64,000 nucleotides of DNA from Labilibaculum antarcticum (GTDB lineage: Bacteria > Bacteroidota > Bacteroidia > Bacteroidales > Marinifilaceae): NCBI RefSeq assembly GCF_002356295.1, contig NZ_AP018042.1, positions 1,148,361 to 1,212,360 on the forward strand, given 5' to 3'. The notes under the pieces were generated by a model. That model saw nothing but the letters and a program-made list of their open reading frames with translations. It ran no database searches and was not told the origin of the DNA. Within the stretch, counting starts at the first letter, position 1. Every line of letters begins with the position of its first letter. Position numbers and translations under genes: made by a program. Below are positions 18,271 to 27,062 of this stretch, one piece after another.

Positions 18271-18702
18271 TGTTGTTTGTCTTTTTCCGAAATTACTCGA
18301 AATGAATTAATGAGTTGTTAGTGTTTAAAAGGAATATAATTCCCTATTGATAAAGTATTTATTCCCCCTTGAAAAGATGATGCACCTCTAAAAAATAATA
18401 ATTATATACTCCTAAAAAGTGCAAATCCAAAATTAGACAAATCGGCATATTAAAAAAATTATTTGTTGGATTATTCATCCTTAAATGAATATTTATAAAG
18501 CATATAGAAAGAAGATCTTTCCAAATACCTAAGCTTATACCAAACTTAGAAAGTTGATGAGACAAAAAAAGCAATAATCATCCTGTAAAAATCACAACTC
18601 ACCTTTCAATTAAGACATAAAATCTAAATTCTACATATTCATTTTACTAGGTAAATCATTTATTGTAAATTTAACATTGAGAATAACCCAAAAAGCTAAC
18701 AA
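18271..18702. other. intergenic gap of 432 bp upstream of glyA
   Basis: AT-rich sequence between divergent glyA and the 18703 gene. I see no convincing gene. On the minus strand, TAATTTTG (complement of 18428-18435) fits the -7 box but would give a leader of about 150 nt for glyA; it is weak evidence. A 71-codon minus-strand frame at 18359-18574 has no recognisable protein character. Confidence 0.5.
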
Positions 18703-19185
18703 ATGGAAATTATAGAAACAAACCCAAAAGAAAGACCCGGACTATTAACAGCCTTGTGCATTCTTACTTTTATAGGAAGTGGATTTGGTGTTTTAAACAA
18801 CATCTTTGGAATGATTATGTCCCCAATAAAGAACTTTCTTAATCCTGAGTTCTTCGAAACTGCATTGGACAATGTCGATGATGAGTTTGCCAGGAAGTTT
18901 GTTGAACAAGCTTTTGAAATAGCTCAGAAAGGGATCGAGCATATTTTTGAAATTTCCCTGACTCAATTCATATTGTATGCGGCCAGCCTAACTGGTGCCA
19001 TTCTGATGTTCCAATTAAAGAAAAACGGGTTTTACATTTACACAGCAGCTCAGGTATTACTCCTTTTTGTAACTCCCGCATTTATCGGATTTAACCTATT
19101 TGTGAATATCGGAATGATGTTCGGAAGTGTATTTACCATCTTGTTTATTGCCCTTTATGCTATCAACCTTAAAAAAATGAATTAA
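18703..19185 (+). CDS. small membrane protein, paralogue of the next gene
   Basis: This 160-residue protein of unknown function has four likely membrane helices. It opens with a short charged segment and ERPGLLTALCILTFIGSG. Between the first and second helices there is a soluble stretch of about 50 residues. The C-terminal half (AILMFQLKKNGFYIYTAAQVLLLF ... LFIALYAINLKKM) aligns by eye with the protein encoded 36 bp downstream, so the pair arose by tandem duplication. I do not recognise a named family with confidence. Confidence 0.75.
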   Translation: MEIIETNPKERPGLLTALCILTFIGSGFGVLNNIFGMIMSPIKNFLNPEFFETALDNVDDEFARKFVEQAFEIAQKGIEHIFEISLTQFILYAASLTGAILMFQLKKNGFYIYTAAQVLLLFVTPAFIGFNLFVNIGMMFGSVFTILFIALYAINLKKMN

Positions 19186-19221
19186 TTAATATTTCTAAAT
19201 CCCTAAAAAACCAAACTAATT

Positions 19222-19728
19222 ATGGAAGAAAATGTAACAACTATCGAAGCTCCTAAAAAAAGACCAACTTTCTTAACAGTTCTTTGTATCCTATCTTTTA
19301 TAGGTAGTGGAGGTTTTGGATTATTAGCCCCTATTTATGAATATGCGACATTTGAAAGTACATATCAAACAACCTATGAACAAATGTCTACTGGTTTAGA
19401 AAATATGAGTGATGCAGGAATGGATTCCGGTTTTATGTATGAATTTACTGAAAACAATCTTATTATTTTAGAAAAAAAATCACAAGATCTTGGAACAATT
19501 ACAGGTGCTACTTGTTTTTTTGCATTACTAAGTTTAATCGGCGTTTTCCTGATGTTCAAACTAAAGAGAAATGGTTTTTATCTTTATTTAGTAGCTAATC
19601 TATTTGCTTTACTAGTGCCTTTAGCTCTAATTGATTTTGATGCAACAATGTTCTTAACCATGATTGGAGGTGGATTTACAGTCCTATTTATTATTCTTTA
19701 TGCTTTAAATCTAAAACACATGGAATAG
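19222..19728 (+). CDS. small membrane protein, paralogue of the previous gene
   Basis: This 168-residue protein of unknown function has four likely membrane helices and the same plan as its upstream neighbour: KRPTFLTVLCILSFIGSG at the start, a soluble segment at about residues 45-85, then FLMFKLKRNGFYLYLVANLFALL and LFIILYALNLKHM. The soluble segment is the most divergent part of the pair. It is probably co-transcribed with the upstream copy and ends at the terminator at 19754-19780. Confidence 0.75.
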   Translation: MEENVTTIEAPKKRPTFLTVLCILSFIGSGGFGLLAPIYEYATFESTYQTTYEQMSTGLENMSDAGMDSGFMYEFTENNLIILEKKSQDLGTITGATCFFALLSLIGVFLMFKLKRNGFYLYLVANLFALLVPLALIDFDATMFLTMIGGGFTVLFIILYALNLKHME

Positions 19729-19753
19729 TAAATCCATTTAGATAAAAATAAAT

Positions 19754-19780
19754 AAGCCACTCCATTCGGGTGGCTTTTTT
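19754..19780 (+). terminator. rho-independent terminator after the paralogue pair
   Basis: A 7-bp stem (AAGCCAC at 19754-19760, GTGGCTT at 19770-19776) with a 9-nt loop, ending in six T. Confidence 0.85.
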
Positions 19781-19875
19781 GATACTTTTTAAAATCTTTT
19801 AACTCGGAATAAAAAAAGGCAAATCCATCAATTTGTAAACACGAATACAAGTAAAATTCCTTTAGTATCCAGATA

Positions 19876-21651
19876 CTAATCGGCAGTGATCTCAACCAAA
19901 TGCTGCCGGTAAGCAGAAAACAATTTGGATTTTGACACGAATCCTACATACTTACCTTTATCCAAAACAGGTAGATTCCATGCTCCTGTCTCCGTAAATT
20001 TGCTTAATACCCTCTCCATAGAATCGGTTAAGGAAATTGAGGCGGGAGGCATAATCATGAAGCTGCTTATTGGTGTCGAGTACATTTCATCGTTGAACAT
20101 GATTTCACGAACCTGATCGAGCAGAATGATTCCAATTAAATAACCTTCCTCGGTAAGTACTGGAAATATATTTCTTTTCGATTTAGATATCACTTTCACT
20201 AATTCTCCTAAATTCTTATCTTCTAAAATGGTTAATAAATCCGTTTCTATCACTTTTGAAAGCTGCATAAATCGTAAAACGGCAAGATCCTTATTGTGAG
20301 TAATCAACTCTCCTCTTTTTGCCAATTGCGCTGTGATAATTGATTCCTTTTGAAAACTCTTCGCTGTAATAAAAGAAATAGTAGTTGAGAGCATCAATGG
20401 AACAATTAACTCGTATCCTCTGGTAATTTCTGCAATCAGAAAAATTCCGGTTAATGGTGCATGCAATACTCCCCCTAAAACACTGGCCATACCAACCAGT
20501 GTAAAATTGCTTTCGGAAAGAGGTTCTCCCCATTGAAAATGGTTGTAAACAAATACGAACAGGAAACCTAACATTGCTCCGGTAAATACAGCAGGTGCAA
20601 ATATTCCCCCAATTCCACCTGCTCCCAAAGTTATTGATGCAGCAATTACTTTAAAAATAACCAAAGCTCCAATAAATAGAATCACGACATACCAAACATG
20701 AGTATAATTTTCTAACAAACTCGATTGAAACACCTCTTGCAGGTCACCTCCCATTAAAGCCTTTACTATATTATAACCTTCACCATACAAAGCGGGGAAA
20801 TAAAAAATAAGTATTCCTAAAGAGATTCCTCCAATCAGCATTCTGTTTCTTAGAAATTTAATCTGTTCGAATCGGCTTTCGATCCAAAGAAATGTTCGGC
20901 TGAAGTAAACAGAAACTAATCCAGACAAAATACCCAATAAAATAAAGAATGGAATATCGCTTATCTCAAAAGGGTGAATAATCGTAAACTCAATCAATAT
21001 ATTCTCATCTAAAAATAGCTTCGTGGTAATTGCGCCACTTACCGAAGCCATTAATAAGGGAATCAATGAGAATCTGGATAAATCAATCAGTAATACTTCC
21101 AGTGCAAAAACAATTGCAGCAATTGGAGTATTAAAAATAGCTGCAATGGCTCCAGATGCACCACAAGCCAACATCAAAGTAATCTCCTTATAATTTAAAT
21201 GAAAATTACGACCCATATTAGACCCAATCGCTGCTCCCGAAGAAATAATAGGAGACTCCAAACCAATACTACCCCCAAATCCTGCAGTGATAATCGAACC
21301 AATAATAGACGAATAGGTTTTGTGAAATTTCACAATACTACTTCTCTTTGATATTGCATGTAACAGCGATGTAACATTGTGTTTCGCAAGATCACGAATG
21401 ATGTACTTTTTAAATACTAAGGTAAGACCAACACCGATCATCGGATACAGAAAAAATAGATAATTCTGATAACTCCAATTGATTCCTTCCAATAAAAATT
21501 CCCTTCCACGATAAACTGCTGTCTTCAAAACAAGCGCTGTCATTCCTGAAGCAATACCAATAAGTACGCTCAGAATTAAAATAAAGCTTTGGTTGTTGAT
21601 ATGACGAAGTCTCCATATTAGAAATCGACGCCAACGCGTGTTTCCGATCAT
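19876..21651 (-). CDS. ClC-family chloride channel/transporter with CBS pair, copy 1
   Basis: This 591-residue protein has a ClC membrane domain (about residues 20-430) and a C-terminal pair of CBS domains. Selectivity-filter motifs are GSIGLESP (gating Glu kept), GGIFAPAVF and GYELI (Tyr kept). The usual GSGIP segment reads KHNVT, the most altered of the three copies. At the internal proton-glutamate position (E203 of the E. coli exchanger, in the IIEE motif) it has Val (FALEVLL), as in eukaryotic ClC channels. It is the last of three tandem ClC genes on this strand; each appears to be its own transcription unit. Confidence 0.93.
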   Translation of the reverse strand: MIGNTRWRRFLIWRLRHINNQSFILILSVLIGIASGMTALVLKTAVYRGREFLLEGINWSYQNYLFFLYPMIGVGLTLVFKKYIIRDLAKHNVTSLLHAISKRSSIVKFHKTYSSIIGSIITAGFGGSIGLESPIISSGAAIGSNMGRNFHLNYKEITLMLACGASGAIAAIFNTPIAAIVFALEVLLIDLSRFSLIPLLMASVSGAITTKLFLDENILIEFTIIHPFEISDIPFFILLGILSGLVSVYFSRTFLWIESRFEQIKFLRNRMLIGGISLGILIFYFPALYGEGYNIVKALMGGDLQEVFQSSLLENYTHVWYVVILFIGALVIFKVIAASITLGAGGIGGIFAPAVFTGAMLGFLFVFVYNHFQWGEPLSESNFTLVGMASVLGGVLHAPLTGIFLIAEITRGYELIVPLMLSTTISFITAKSFQKESIITAQLAKRGELITHNKDLAVLRFMQLSKVIETDLLTILEDKNLGELVKVISKSKRNIFPVLTEEGYLIGIILLDQVREIMFNDEMYSTPISSFMIMPPASISLTDSMERVLSKFTETGAWNLPVLDKGKYVGFVSKSKLFSAYRQHLVEITAD

Positions 21652-21752
21652 GAAATTTATATGGTTTAACTCCTAATTTAATCAATTGAATGTTAAAAGG
21701 AAAGCTGTATTATTGAAATCATTCAATTTCGGCATCAATTATCACCAAATAA

Positions 21753-21782
21753 AAACCCATTTTACAATTGCAAAATGGGTTT
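21753..21782 (-). terminator. terminator after ClC copy 2
   Basis: A perfect 11-bp stem (AAACCCATTTT at 21753-21763, AAAATGGGTTT at 21772-21782) with an 8-nt loop. It lies between ClC copies 1 and 2, and the A-tract before it gives a U-run on the minus strand. Confidence 0.8.
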
Positions 21783-21810
21783 TAAAAATCTAATAACTAA
21801 TCCTAAATTA

Positions 21811-23586
21811 CTATTCATCTGAAAAATGTACCAAAACCCTTCTATAAACATTAAAGATTTTCGCTTTTGATACAAAGCCCAAATATTTTTCATCCTGTAC
21901 AACCGGTAGGTTCCAGGCTCCTGTTTCTTCAAATTTACGCATTACCTTATCCATTGGAGCATCAACATCCAAGATGGCAGGTGGCATTATCATCAAGCCC
22001 CACACGAATGTATTATCGTACATCTCCGGACTAAACATGATGTCTCTGATATCATCTAAAAGTACGATTCCTAACAATTTTTCATCCTCATCAACAACAG
22101 GGAAGATATTTCGATGAGAATGGGAAATAATCTTTACCAATTCTCCCAAAGTAGCATTCGGATCCACTCGTTTTAAATCCGTCTCTATCACCTTACCCAT
22201 TTTCATCAGTGTCAGAACCGCTTTGTCCTTATTATGAGTAATCAATTCACCTCGTTTTGCTAATCGCTTGGTATAAATTGAGTGAGGCTCAAAATACATG
22301 ATAGTAAGGTAAGCTATTGTTGCTGTTATCATGATGGGAATAAACAAAGCATACCCCCCTGTGATTTCAACAATAAGAAATATAGCTGTTAACGGAGCAT
22401 GCAACACACCTGCCATAACACCTGCCATACCAATCAAAGTAAAATTACTTTCCGATAACTTAACTAAATTGAATCCGTTGATTACTCTCGCTAGAAAAAA
22501 ACCAGAAATACCACCCAAAAACAAAGATGGGGCAAAAATACCTCCAACCCCACCACTACTCGTGGTAACTGTTGAGGCGATAACCTTAAAAACAATAATT
22601 AAAACAGCATAACCAAGTAACAACCAGTAATGATCTTTTAAAAAATAGAAAATACTATTATTTACTAATTCAGTATAATTGCCATTAAGAAGAGCTTGAA
22701 TGGTATTATAACCTTCCCCATAAAGAGAAGGAAATAAAAAGATCATAACCCCAAGTAGAATGCCTCCTACCAACATTTTACGATAACAATTGGTTATCTT
22801 ATCAAAAATCGTTTCCAAATACATTGAGAAACGTGTAAAATATAGAGAAACCATACCTGCAAAAACTCCCAAAATAATATAATATGGAATGTTATTAATT
22901 ACAAAAGGCTCTTTTACAGCATAAGATAGCAAAAACACTTTTCCCATAAAGAAATAGGATACACTGGCTGCACTAATCGATGATATCAGCAAAGGTATTA
23001 GAGAAGCCATTGTTAGATCTAACATTAAGACTTCTAAGGTAAAAACCATACCTGCAATTGGCGCATTAAAGATACCTCCAATTGCTCCTGCGGCACCACA
23101 TCCAACCATTAGTGTAATAATTTTTTGGTTCATGTGAAACATACGTCCCAAATTGGAACCAATAGATGCTCCCGTTAACACTACTGGTGCCTCCGATCCA
23201 ACCGATCCTCCAAAAGCGATAGTTAAAGTACTGGCAATAATGGATGAATAATTATTATGTGATTTTATATGAGAATTTTTCTTCGAAATAGCATACAAAA
23301 TACGAGAAACTCCATGTCCAATATTATCCTTCACGAAAAATTTCACAAACAATACGGTCAATAATATTCCTATTGCCGGATAAGCCAAATACAAAAGGTT
23401 AGCAGAATCTACATGCAATCGGTGAGTTAAAAAGTGGTGTGTAAAATGAATGGTGTTCTTTAATACAAGTGCTGCTATGCCACTTAAAAGACCAACTAAA
23501 AAACTTAATAACAGAACGAATTGTCGCTCCTTGATGTTCTTCACTCTCCAAATTAAAAACCGGGAAAGCAAGCTTTTATTCTTCAT
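21811..23586 (-). CDS. ClC-family chloride channel/transporter with CBS pair, copy 2
   Basis: This 591-residue protein has the same domain plan as its neighbours. Filter motifs are GSVGSEAP (gating Glu kept), GGIFAPSLF and GYALF. The GSGIP segment reads GHGVS. The internal proton-Glu position is Val (FTLEVLM). The CBS region contains HSHRNIFPVVDEDEKLLGIV and an ending similar to copy 1. The family moves Cl- (or other halides) across the inner membrane. It is separated from copy 1 by a terminator and from copy 3 by a 341-bp gap. Confidence 0.93.
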   Translation of the reverse strand: MKNKSLLSRFLIWRVKNIKERQFVLLLSFLVGLLSGIAALVLKNTIHFTHHFLTHRLHVDSANLLYLAYPAIGILLTVLFVKFFVKDNIGHGVSRILYAISKKNSHIKSHNNYSSIIASTLTIAFGGSVGSEAPVVLTGASIGSNLGRMFHMNQKIITLMVGCGAAGAIGGIFNAPIAGMVFTLEVLMLDLTMASLIPLLISSISAASVSYFFMGKVFLLSYAVKEPFVINNIPYYIILGVFAGMVSLYFTRFSMYLETIFDKITNCYRKMLVGGILLGVMIFLFPSLYGEGYNTIQALLNGNYTELVNNSIFYFLKDHYWLLLGYAVLIIVFKVIASTVTTSSGGVGGIFAPSLFLGGISGFFLARVINGFNLVKLSESNFTLIGMAGVMAGVLHAPLTAIFLIVEITGGYALFIPIMITATIAYLTIMYFEPHSIYTKRLAKRGELITHNKDKAVLTLMKMGKVIETDLKRVDPNATLGELVKIISHSHRNIFPVVDEDEKLLGIVLLDDIRDIMFSPEMYDNTFVWGLMIMPPAILDVDAPMDKVMRKFEETGAWNLPVVQDEKYLGFVSKAKIFNVYRRVLVHFSDE

Positions 23587-23927
23587 TTCAAAAAAAATAA
23601 ACGTTTACGTCTAACGACATTATTAATACGTATAGGTCGAATGGCTGAAGAAGTCAGGCGACCCAATAGAGAATTACATAAAAAAATCCAGCGATCATAT
23701 TAATCTTATGTATCCCATTGATTATCTGAGCTTATTAGACAAAACACCTACATAACAGCTCTTCAAATGGAGTGCAAAAGTAATGGATAATTAATAAGGA
23801 GAAAACCTTTTGAGAGTAAATTTTAAAAACTTTTCATCAACACCACTAATGCATTGATATATAGAGCAAACAAAGCAAACGTTTGTTATGAATGAAGGCT
23901 CAGAAACAAGCTTGAATTTCGATTTTA
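23587..23927. other. intergenic gap of 341 bp between ClC copies 2 and 3
   Basis: No gene is seen. It holds a 10-bp palindrome CAAACGTTTG at 23876-23885, just downstream of copy 3. No convincing terminator or promoter box was found. Confidence 0.45.
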
Positions 23928-25703
23928 TTAATCTTCGGAAAAATGTTTTAACATGCGTCGGTAAGTCGAAAAAATTTGCGCGCGAGACACACATCCACAA
24001 TACTTACCTTCATTAAGAACAACCAGATTAAATTTATCGGAATATTGATATTTACTAGCCACATCCGCCATCGACTCGTCGTGCTGGATTACAACCTCAG
24101 GAATGATCATTAAATCCCGCACAAAAACTTTATCGTACTTTTCAGGCTGAAACATGATTTCACGAATATCATCCAACTTAACGATGCCTTGGAAATTGTT
24201 CTCTTCATCAATTACAATAAAAATATTTCGATGTGCTATGGCAATTACCTTTACCAAATCTCCTAAAGTTGCATCTGAATTTACAGTATTAAAATCTTTC
24301 TCAATTAACTTAGTAACCCGCATTAACGACAATACATTTTGATCTTTATCATGAGTCATTAATTCTTTACGCCTTGCCAATTGAATAGTATACACAGAAT
24401 GAGTTTCAAAAGTTTTTACTGTTGCGTAGGAGATAGTAGCCGTGATCATTAAGGGAACAAATAATTGATAACCACCTGATATATCTGCAATTAAAAACAA
24501 TCCTGTTAAGGGTGCGTGTAATACTCCCGCAATCATTCCGGCCATTCCAATAAGAGCGAAATTATTAACCTCTAGATTTCTTAACCCTAAGGACTGCACA
24601 ATTTTGGCAAACAAAACTCCCGCATTGACACCCATAAAAAGTGTTGGTGCAAAAATTCCACCTACTCCACCCGCTCCAAAAGTTATCGAAGAAGCAATTA
24701 CTTTAAAAAAGATTACCAGAATCAACAAAACAACAACCATCCAAAATTCATCCTTAAAAGGATAAAAGAATGAATTATTGAATAAATATGAATAATCACC
24801 TGAAAGTGATGAGTTTATAGCTTCGTATCCCTCACCAAATAAAGCCGGAAAAAAGAAGATAATAAGTCCAAGAGATAAACCTCCAAAAATTAACTTTTTA
24901 TAAGTTGATTCAATTTTCTCGAAAATACCATGTATAAACATGTAACATTTCGTAAAATAAGTTGCTATCAAACCTGTGAAAATCCCCAAAGCAATATAGT
25001 ATGGGATATCCGACATATCAAATACATTCTCTACTTTAAAAGGATACAAAACATCCATTCCTAAAAAGAAGTAAGAAGTAATTACAGCAGAAGCTGATGC
25101 CAGCAAAAGAGGAACCAAAGACCACATGGTCAAATCAAGCATGATCACCTCCAATGCAAATACTATTGCCGCAATTGGAGCTTTAAAAATAGCCGCCATT
25201 GCTCCCGCACAAGCACAACCTAAAAGTAATGTAACATGTTTGTAATTTAAATGAAATAAGCGACCAATATTTGATCCCAAAGCTGCTCCGGTCGCTACAG
25301 ACGGTCCCTCCAAACCAACAGAACCACCAAATCCTACAGTAAAAGCAGATGTTACAATTGACGAGAACATATTGTGACGGCTAATATGAGCATTTGTTTT
25401 AGAGATGCCATACAATACATTAGGAATACCATGCCGCACCGGACGTCTTATTACATATTTTATAAATAAAACGGCCATCAAAATTCCAATAGTGGGATAA
25501 ACGACGTATAATATATTTTTATATTCAGGAGAAGAATTATTCTGAAGTAGAGAACTAATAAAATGAACCAAATGTTTAATTATAACAGCTGCAATTCCAG
25601 AGGTTATACCAATAAGCACGGCTAACATCATAATAAACTGGCGGATACTAATGTGCTTTAAACGCCAAACTAAAAAACGACCCAATAATGATTTTTTCTT
25701 CAC
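23928..25703 (-). CDS. ClC-family chloride channel/transporter with CBS pair, copy 3
   Basis: This 591-residue protein has the ClC membrane domain plus two CBS domains. It is the most canonical of the three in the filter: GSVGLEGP (gating Glu), RHGIP (close to GSGIP, but His at the central Ser position), GGIFAPTLF and GYQLF. The internal proton-Glu position is again Val (FALEVIM). It is the upstream-most gene of the tandem triplet in the direction of transcription. The transported ion and the ligand of the CBS pair cannot be read from the sequence. Confidence 0.93.
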   Translation of the reverse strand: MKKKSLLGRFLVWRLKHISIRQFIMMLAVLIGITSGIAAVIIKHLVHFISSLLQNNSSPEYKNILYVVYPTIGILMAVLFIKYVIRRPVRHGIPNVLYGISKTNAHISRHNMFSSIVTSAFTVGFGGSVGLEGPSVATGAALGSNIGRLFHLNYKHVTLLLGCACAGAMAAIFKAPIAAIVFALEVIMLDLTMWSLVPLLLASASAVITSYFFLGMDVLYPFKVENVFDMSDIPYYIALGIFTGLIATYFTKCYMFIHGIFEKIESTYKKLIFGGLSLGLIIFFFPALFGEGYEAINSSLSGDYSYLFNNSFFYPFKDEFWMVVVLLILVIFFKVIASSITFGAGGVGGIFAPTLFMGVNAGVLFAKIVQSLGLRNLEVNNFALIGMAGMIAGVLHAPLTGLFLIADISGGYQLFVPLMITATISYATVKTFETHSVYTIQLARRKELMTHDKDQNVLSLMRVTKLIEKDFNTVNSDATLGDLVKVIAIAHRNIFIVIDEENNFQGIVKLDDIREIMFQPEKYDKVFVRDLMIIPEVVIQHDESMADVASKYQYSDKFNLVVLNEGKYCGCVSRAQIFSTYRRMLKHFSED

Positions 25704-25976
25704 TCTTACAAGATAATAATGTCAATTTAAAATATGAACTTATTTAATTGACAAATGTTAGTCACTTTCACCTTAATGATGCTTAAAATAAGGAATATCT
25801 CGCTCAAGATACAAGAAGCAACTCCCAAAAAGGAATAATAATACCTTCTATTTTGAAATATATAATAGATCTAAAGAACATCCATCCTATTTTCATTAGT
25901 ATGCCTCAATTAACAACAACTTATAGTGTATGCTTAAAATCATACTTCGAAGTCTTATTCTTATCGAGAATTTTTC

Positions 25977-25984
25977 TAAATTTG
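25977..25984 (+). promoter_or_regulatory. -7 promoter box upstream of the leader hairpin
   Basis: TAAATTTG fits TAnnTTTG and predicts a start near 25991. That is 17 nt before an intrinsic terminator and about 84 nt before the 26075 gene. Confidence 0.45.
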
Positions 25985-26007
25985 CATCACACTTTATTCC
26001 TATCAAT

Positions 26008-26046
26008 AGACACAAGCATACAATCTTTGTTCTTGTGTCTTTTTTT
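26008..26046 (+). terminator. strong intrinsic terminator inside a leader, possible attenuator
   Basis: A 9-bp stem (AGACACAAG at 26008-26016, CTTGTGTCT at 26032-26040) with a 15-nt loop is followed by a run of T to 26046. It lies 28 bp upstream of the 26075 start codon, with no plus-strand gene before it. It therefore either ends a very short RNA or attenuates the downstream gene. Confidence 0.75.
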
Positions 26047-26074
26047 AATTGAATCACCTTAGATTTTATAGATA

Positions 26075-27028
26075 ATGACAAATAGAATAACATCTCTTTT
26101 TAATATCGAATTGCCAATTATTCAAGGTGGAATGGTTTGGTGTTCAGGTTGGAAACTGGCAACAGCAGTTAGTAATGCTGGAGGACTTGGATTAATTGGT
26201 GCCGGATCGATGCACCCAGATATATTTCAGGAACATATCCGGAAAGCCAAAGCTGCAACCAACAAACCATTTGGTGTTAATGTTCCTCTGCTATATCCTG
26301 AAATAGACCAGATAATGGATATCATCGTAAAGGAAGGTGTTAAAATTGTATTTACATCAGCTGGAAGTCCTAAAAAATGGACTCCTTTTTTAAAGAAACA
26401 TGGAATTACAGTAGTGCACGTAGTATCAAGTGCATTTTTCGCTAAAAAATGTGAAGATGCTGGTGTTGATGCAGTTGTTGCCGAAGGTTTTGAGGCAGGA
26501 GGTCATAACGGAAGAGAGGAAACAACTACAATAACATTAATTCCTTCGGTTAGAAAAGCGATTCAATTGCCATTGATTGCAGCAGGCGGAATAGGATCTG
26601 GAGAGAGCATGTTATCGGCGATGGTGTTAGGGGCTGATGGTGTGCAAATAGGAACCCGTTTTGCAATATCTGAAGAATCGTCGGCTCACGAAAATTTTAA
26701 AAAATCGGTACTGGAACTAAGTGAAGGCGGAACAAAACTGGCTCTAAAAAAGTTAGCTCCTACTCGTTTGGTTAAAAATCATTTTTTCAATCAAGTGAAT
26801 GAAGCGGAATGCAGAGGTGCATCCCCGGAAGAGATGAAGGAAATATTAGGAAAAGGCCGTGCTAAAAGTGGCATGTTTGAAGGAAATTTAGAGGAAGGCG
26901 AATTGGAGATTGGACAGGTTTCAGCCCTAATCAATAAAATACAACCGGTTTCTGAAATTATAGATCAAATAAAACAAGAGTATCAAGAAAGTCTGGCTCA
27001 ATTGCAATCAGATAAATATACATTTTAA
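26075..27028 (+). CDS. nitronate monooxygenase / FabK-like flavoprotein
   Basis: This 317-residue TIM-barrel flavoprotein is of the 2-nitropropane dioxygenase/FabK family. Motifs include LPIIQGGMVWCSGWKLATAVSNAGG near the N-terminus, AEGFEAGGHNG (catalytic His region), LPLIAAGGIGSG and GADGVQIGTRF (FMN phosphate binding). Members either oxidise nitronates or reduce enoyl-ACP (FabK). GGHNG with the GxGSG phosphate loop occurs in both, so the reaction is left open. It is preceded by the leader terminator at 26008-26046, and the M16 peptidase gene starts 34 bp after it. Confidence 0.85.
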   Translation: MTNRITSLFNIELPIIQGGMVWCSGWKLATAVSNAGGLGLIGAGSMHPDIFQEHIRKAKAATNKPFGVNVPLLYPEIDQIMDIIVKEGVKIVFTSAGSPKKWTPFLKKHGITVVHVVSSAFFAKKCEDAGVDAVVAEGFEAGGHNGREETTTITLIPSVRKAIQLPLIAAGGIGSGESMLSAMVLGADGVQIGTRFAISEESSAHENFKKSVLELSEGGTKLALKKLAPTRLVKNHFFNQVNEAECRGASPEEMKEILGKGRAKSGMFEGNLEEGELEIGQVSALINKIQPVSEIIDQIKQEYQESLAQLQSDKYTF

Positions 27029-27062
27029 GACGTATCCATTCTTAAATCACAAAAGAAAAAAT

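Larger units (their letters stand above)
25704..26074. other. intergenic gap of 371 bp with a promoter-hairpin leader
   Basis: No protein gene is convincing here; a 69-codon plus-strand frame at 25853-26062 is low-complexity and overlaps the terminator. The last 100 bp carry a -7 box and a strong terminator ahead of the 26075 gene (listed separately). Confidence 0.5.

Noticed and set aside
18359-18574. 71-codon minus-strand reading frame upstream of glyA
   Set aside because: AT-rich with no domain or conserved-looking pattern; likely a chance frame in the intergenic gap.
25853-26062. 69-codon plus-strand reading frame
   Set aside because: Its composition is low complexity, it overlaps a promoter box and a terminator, and it has no recognisable protein features.
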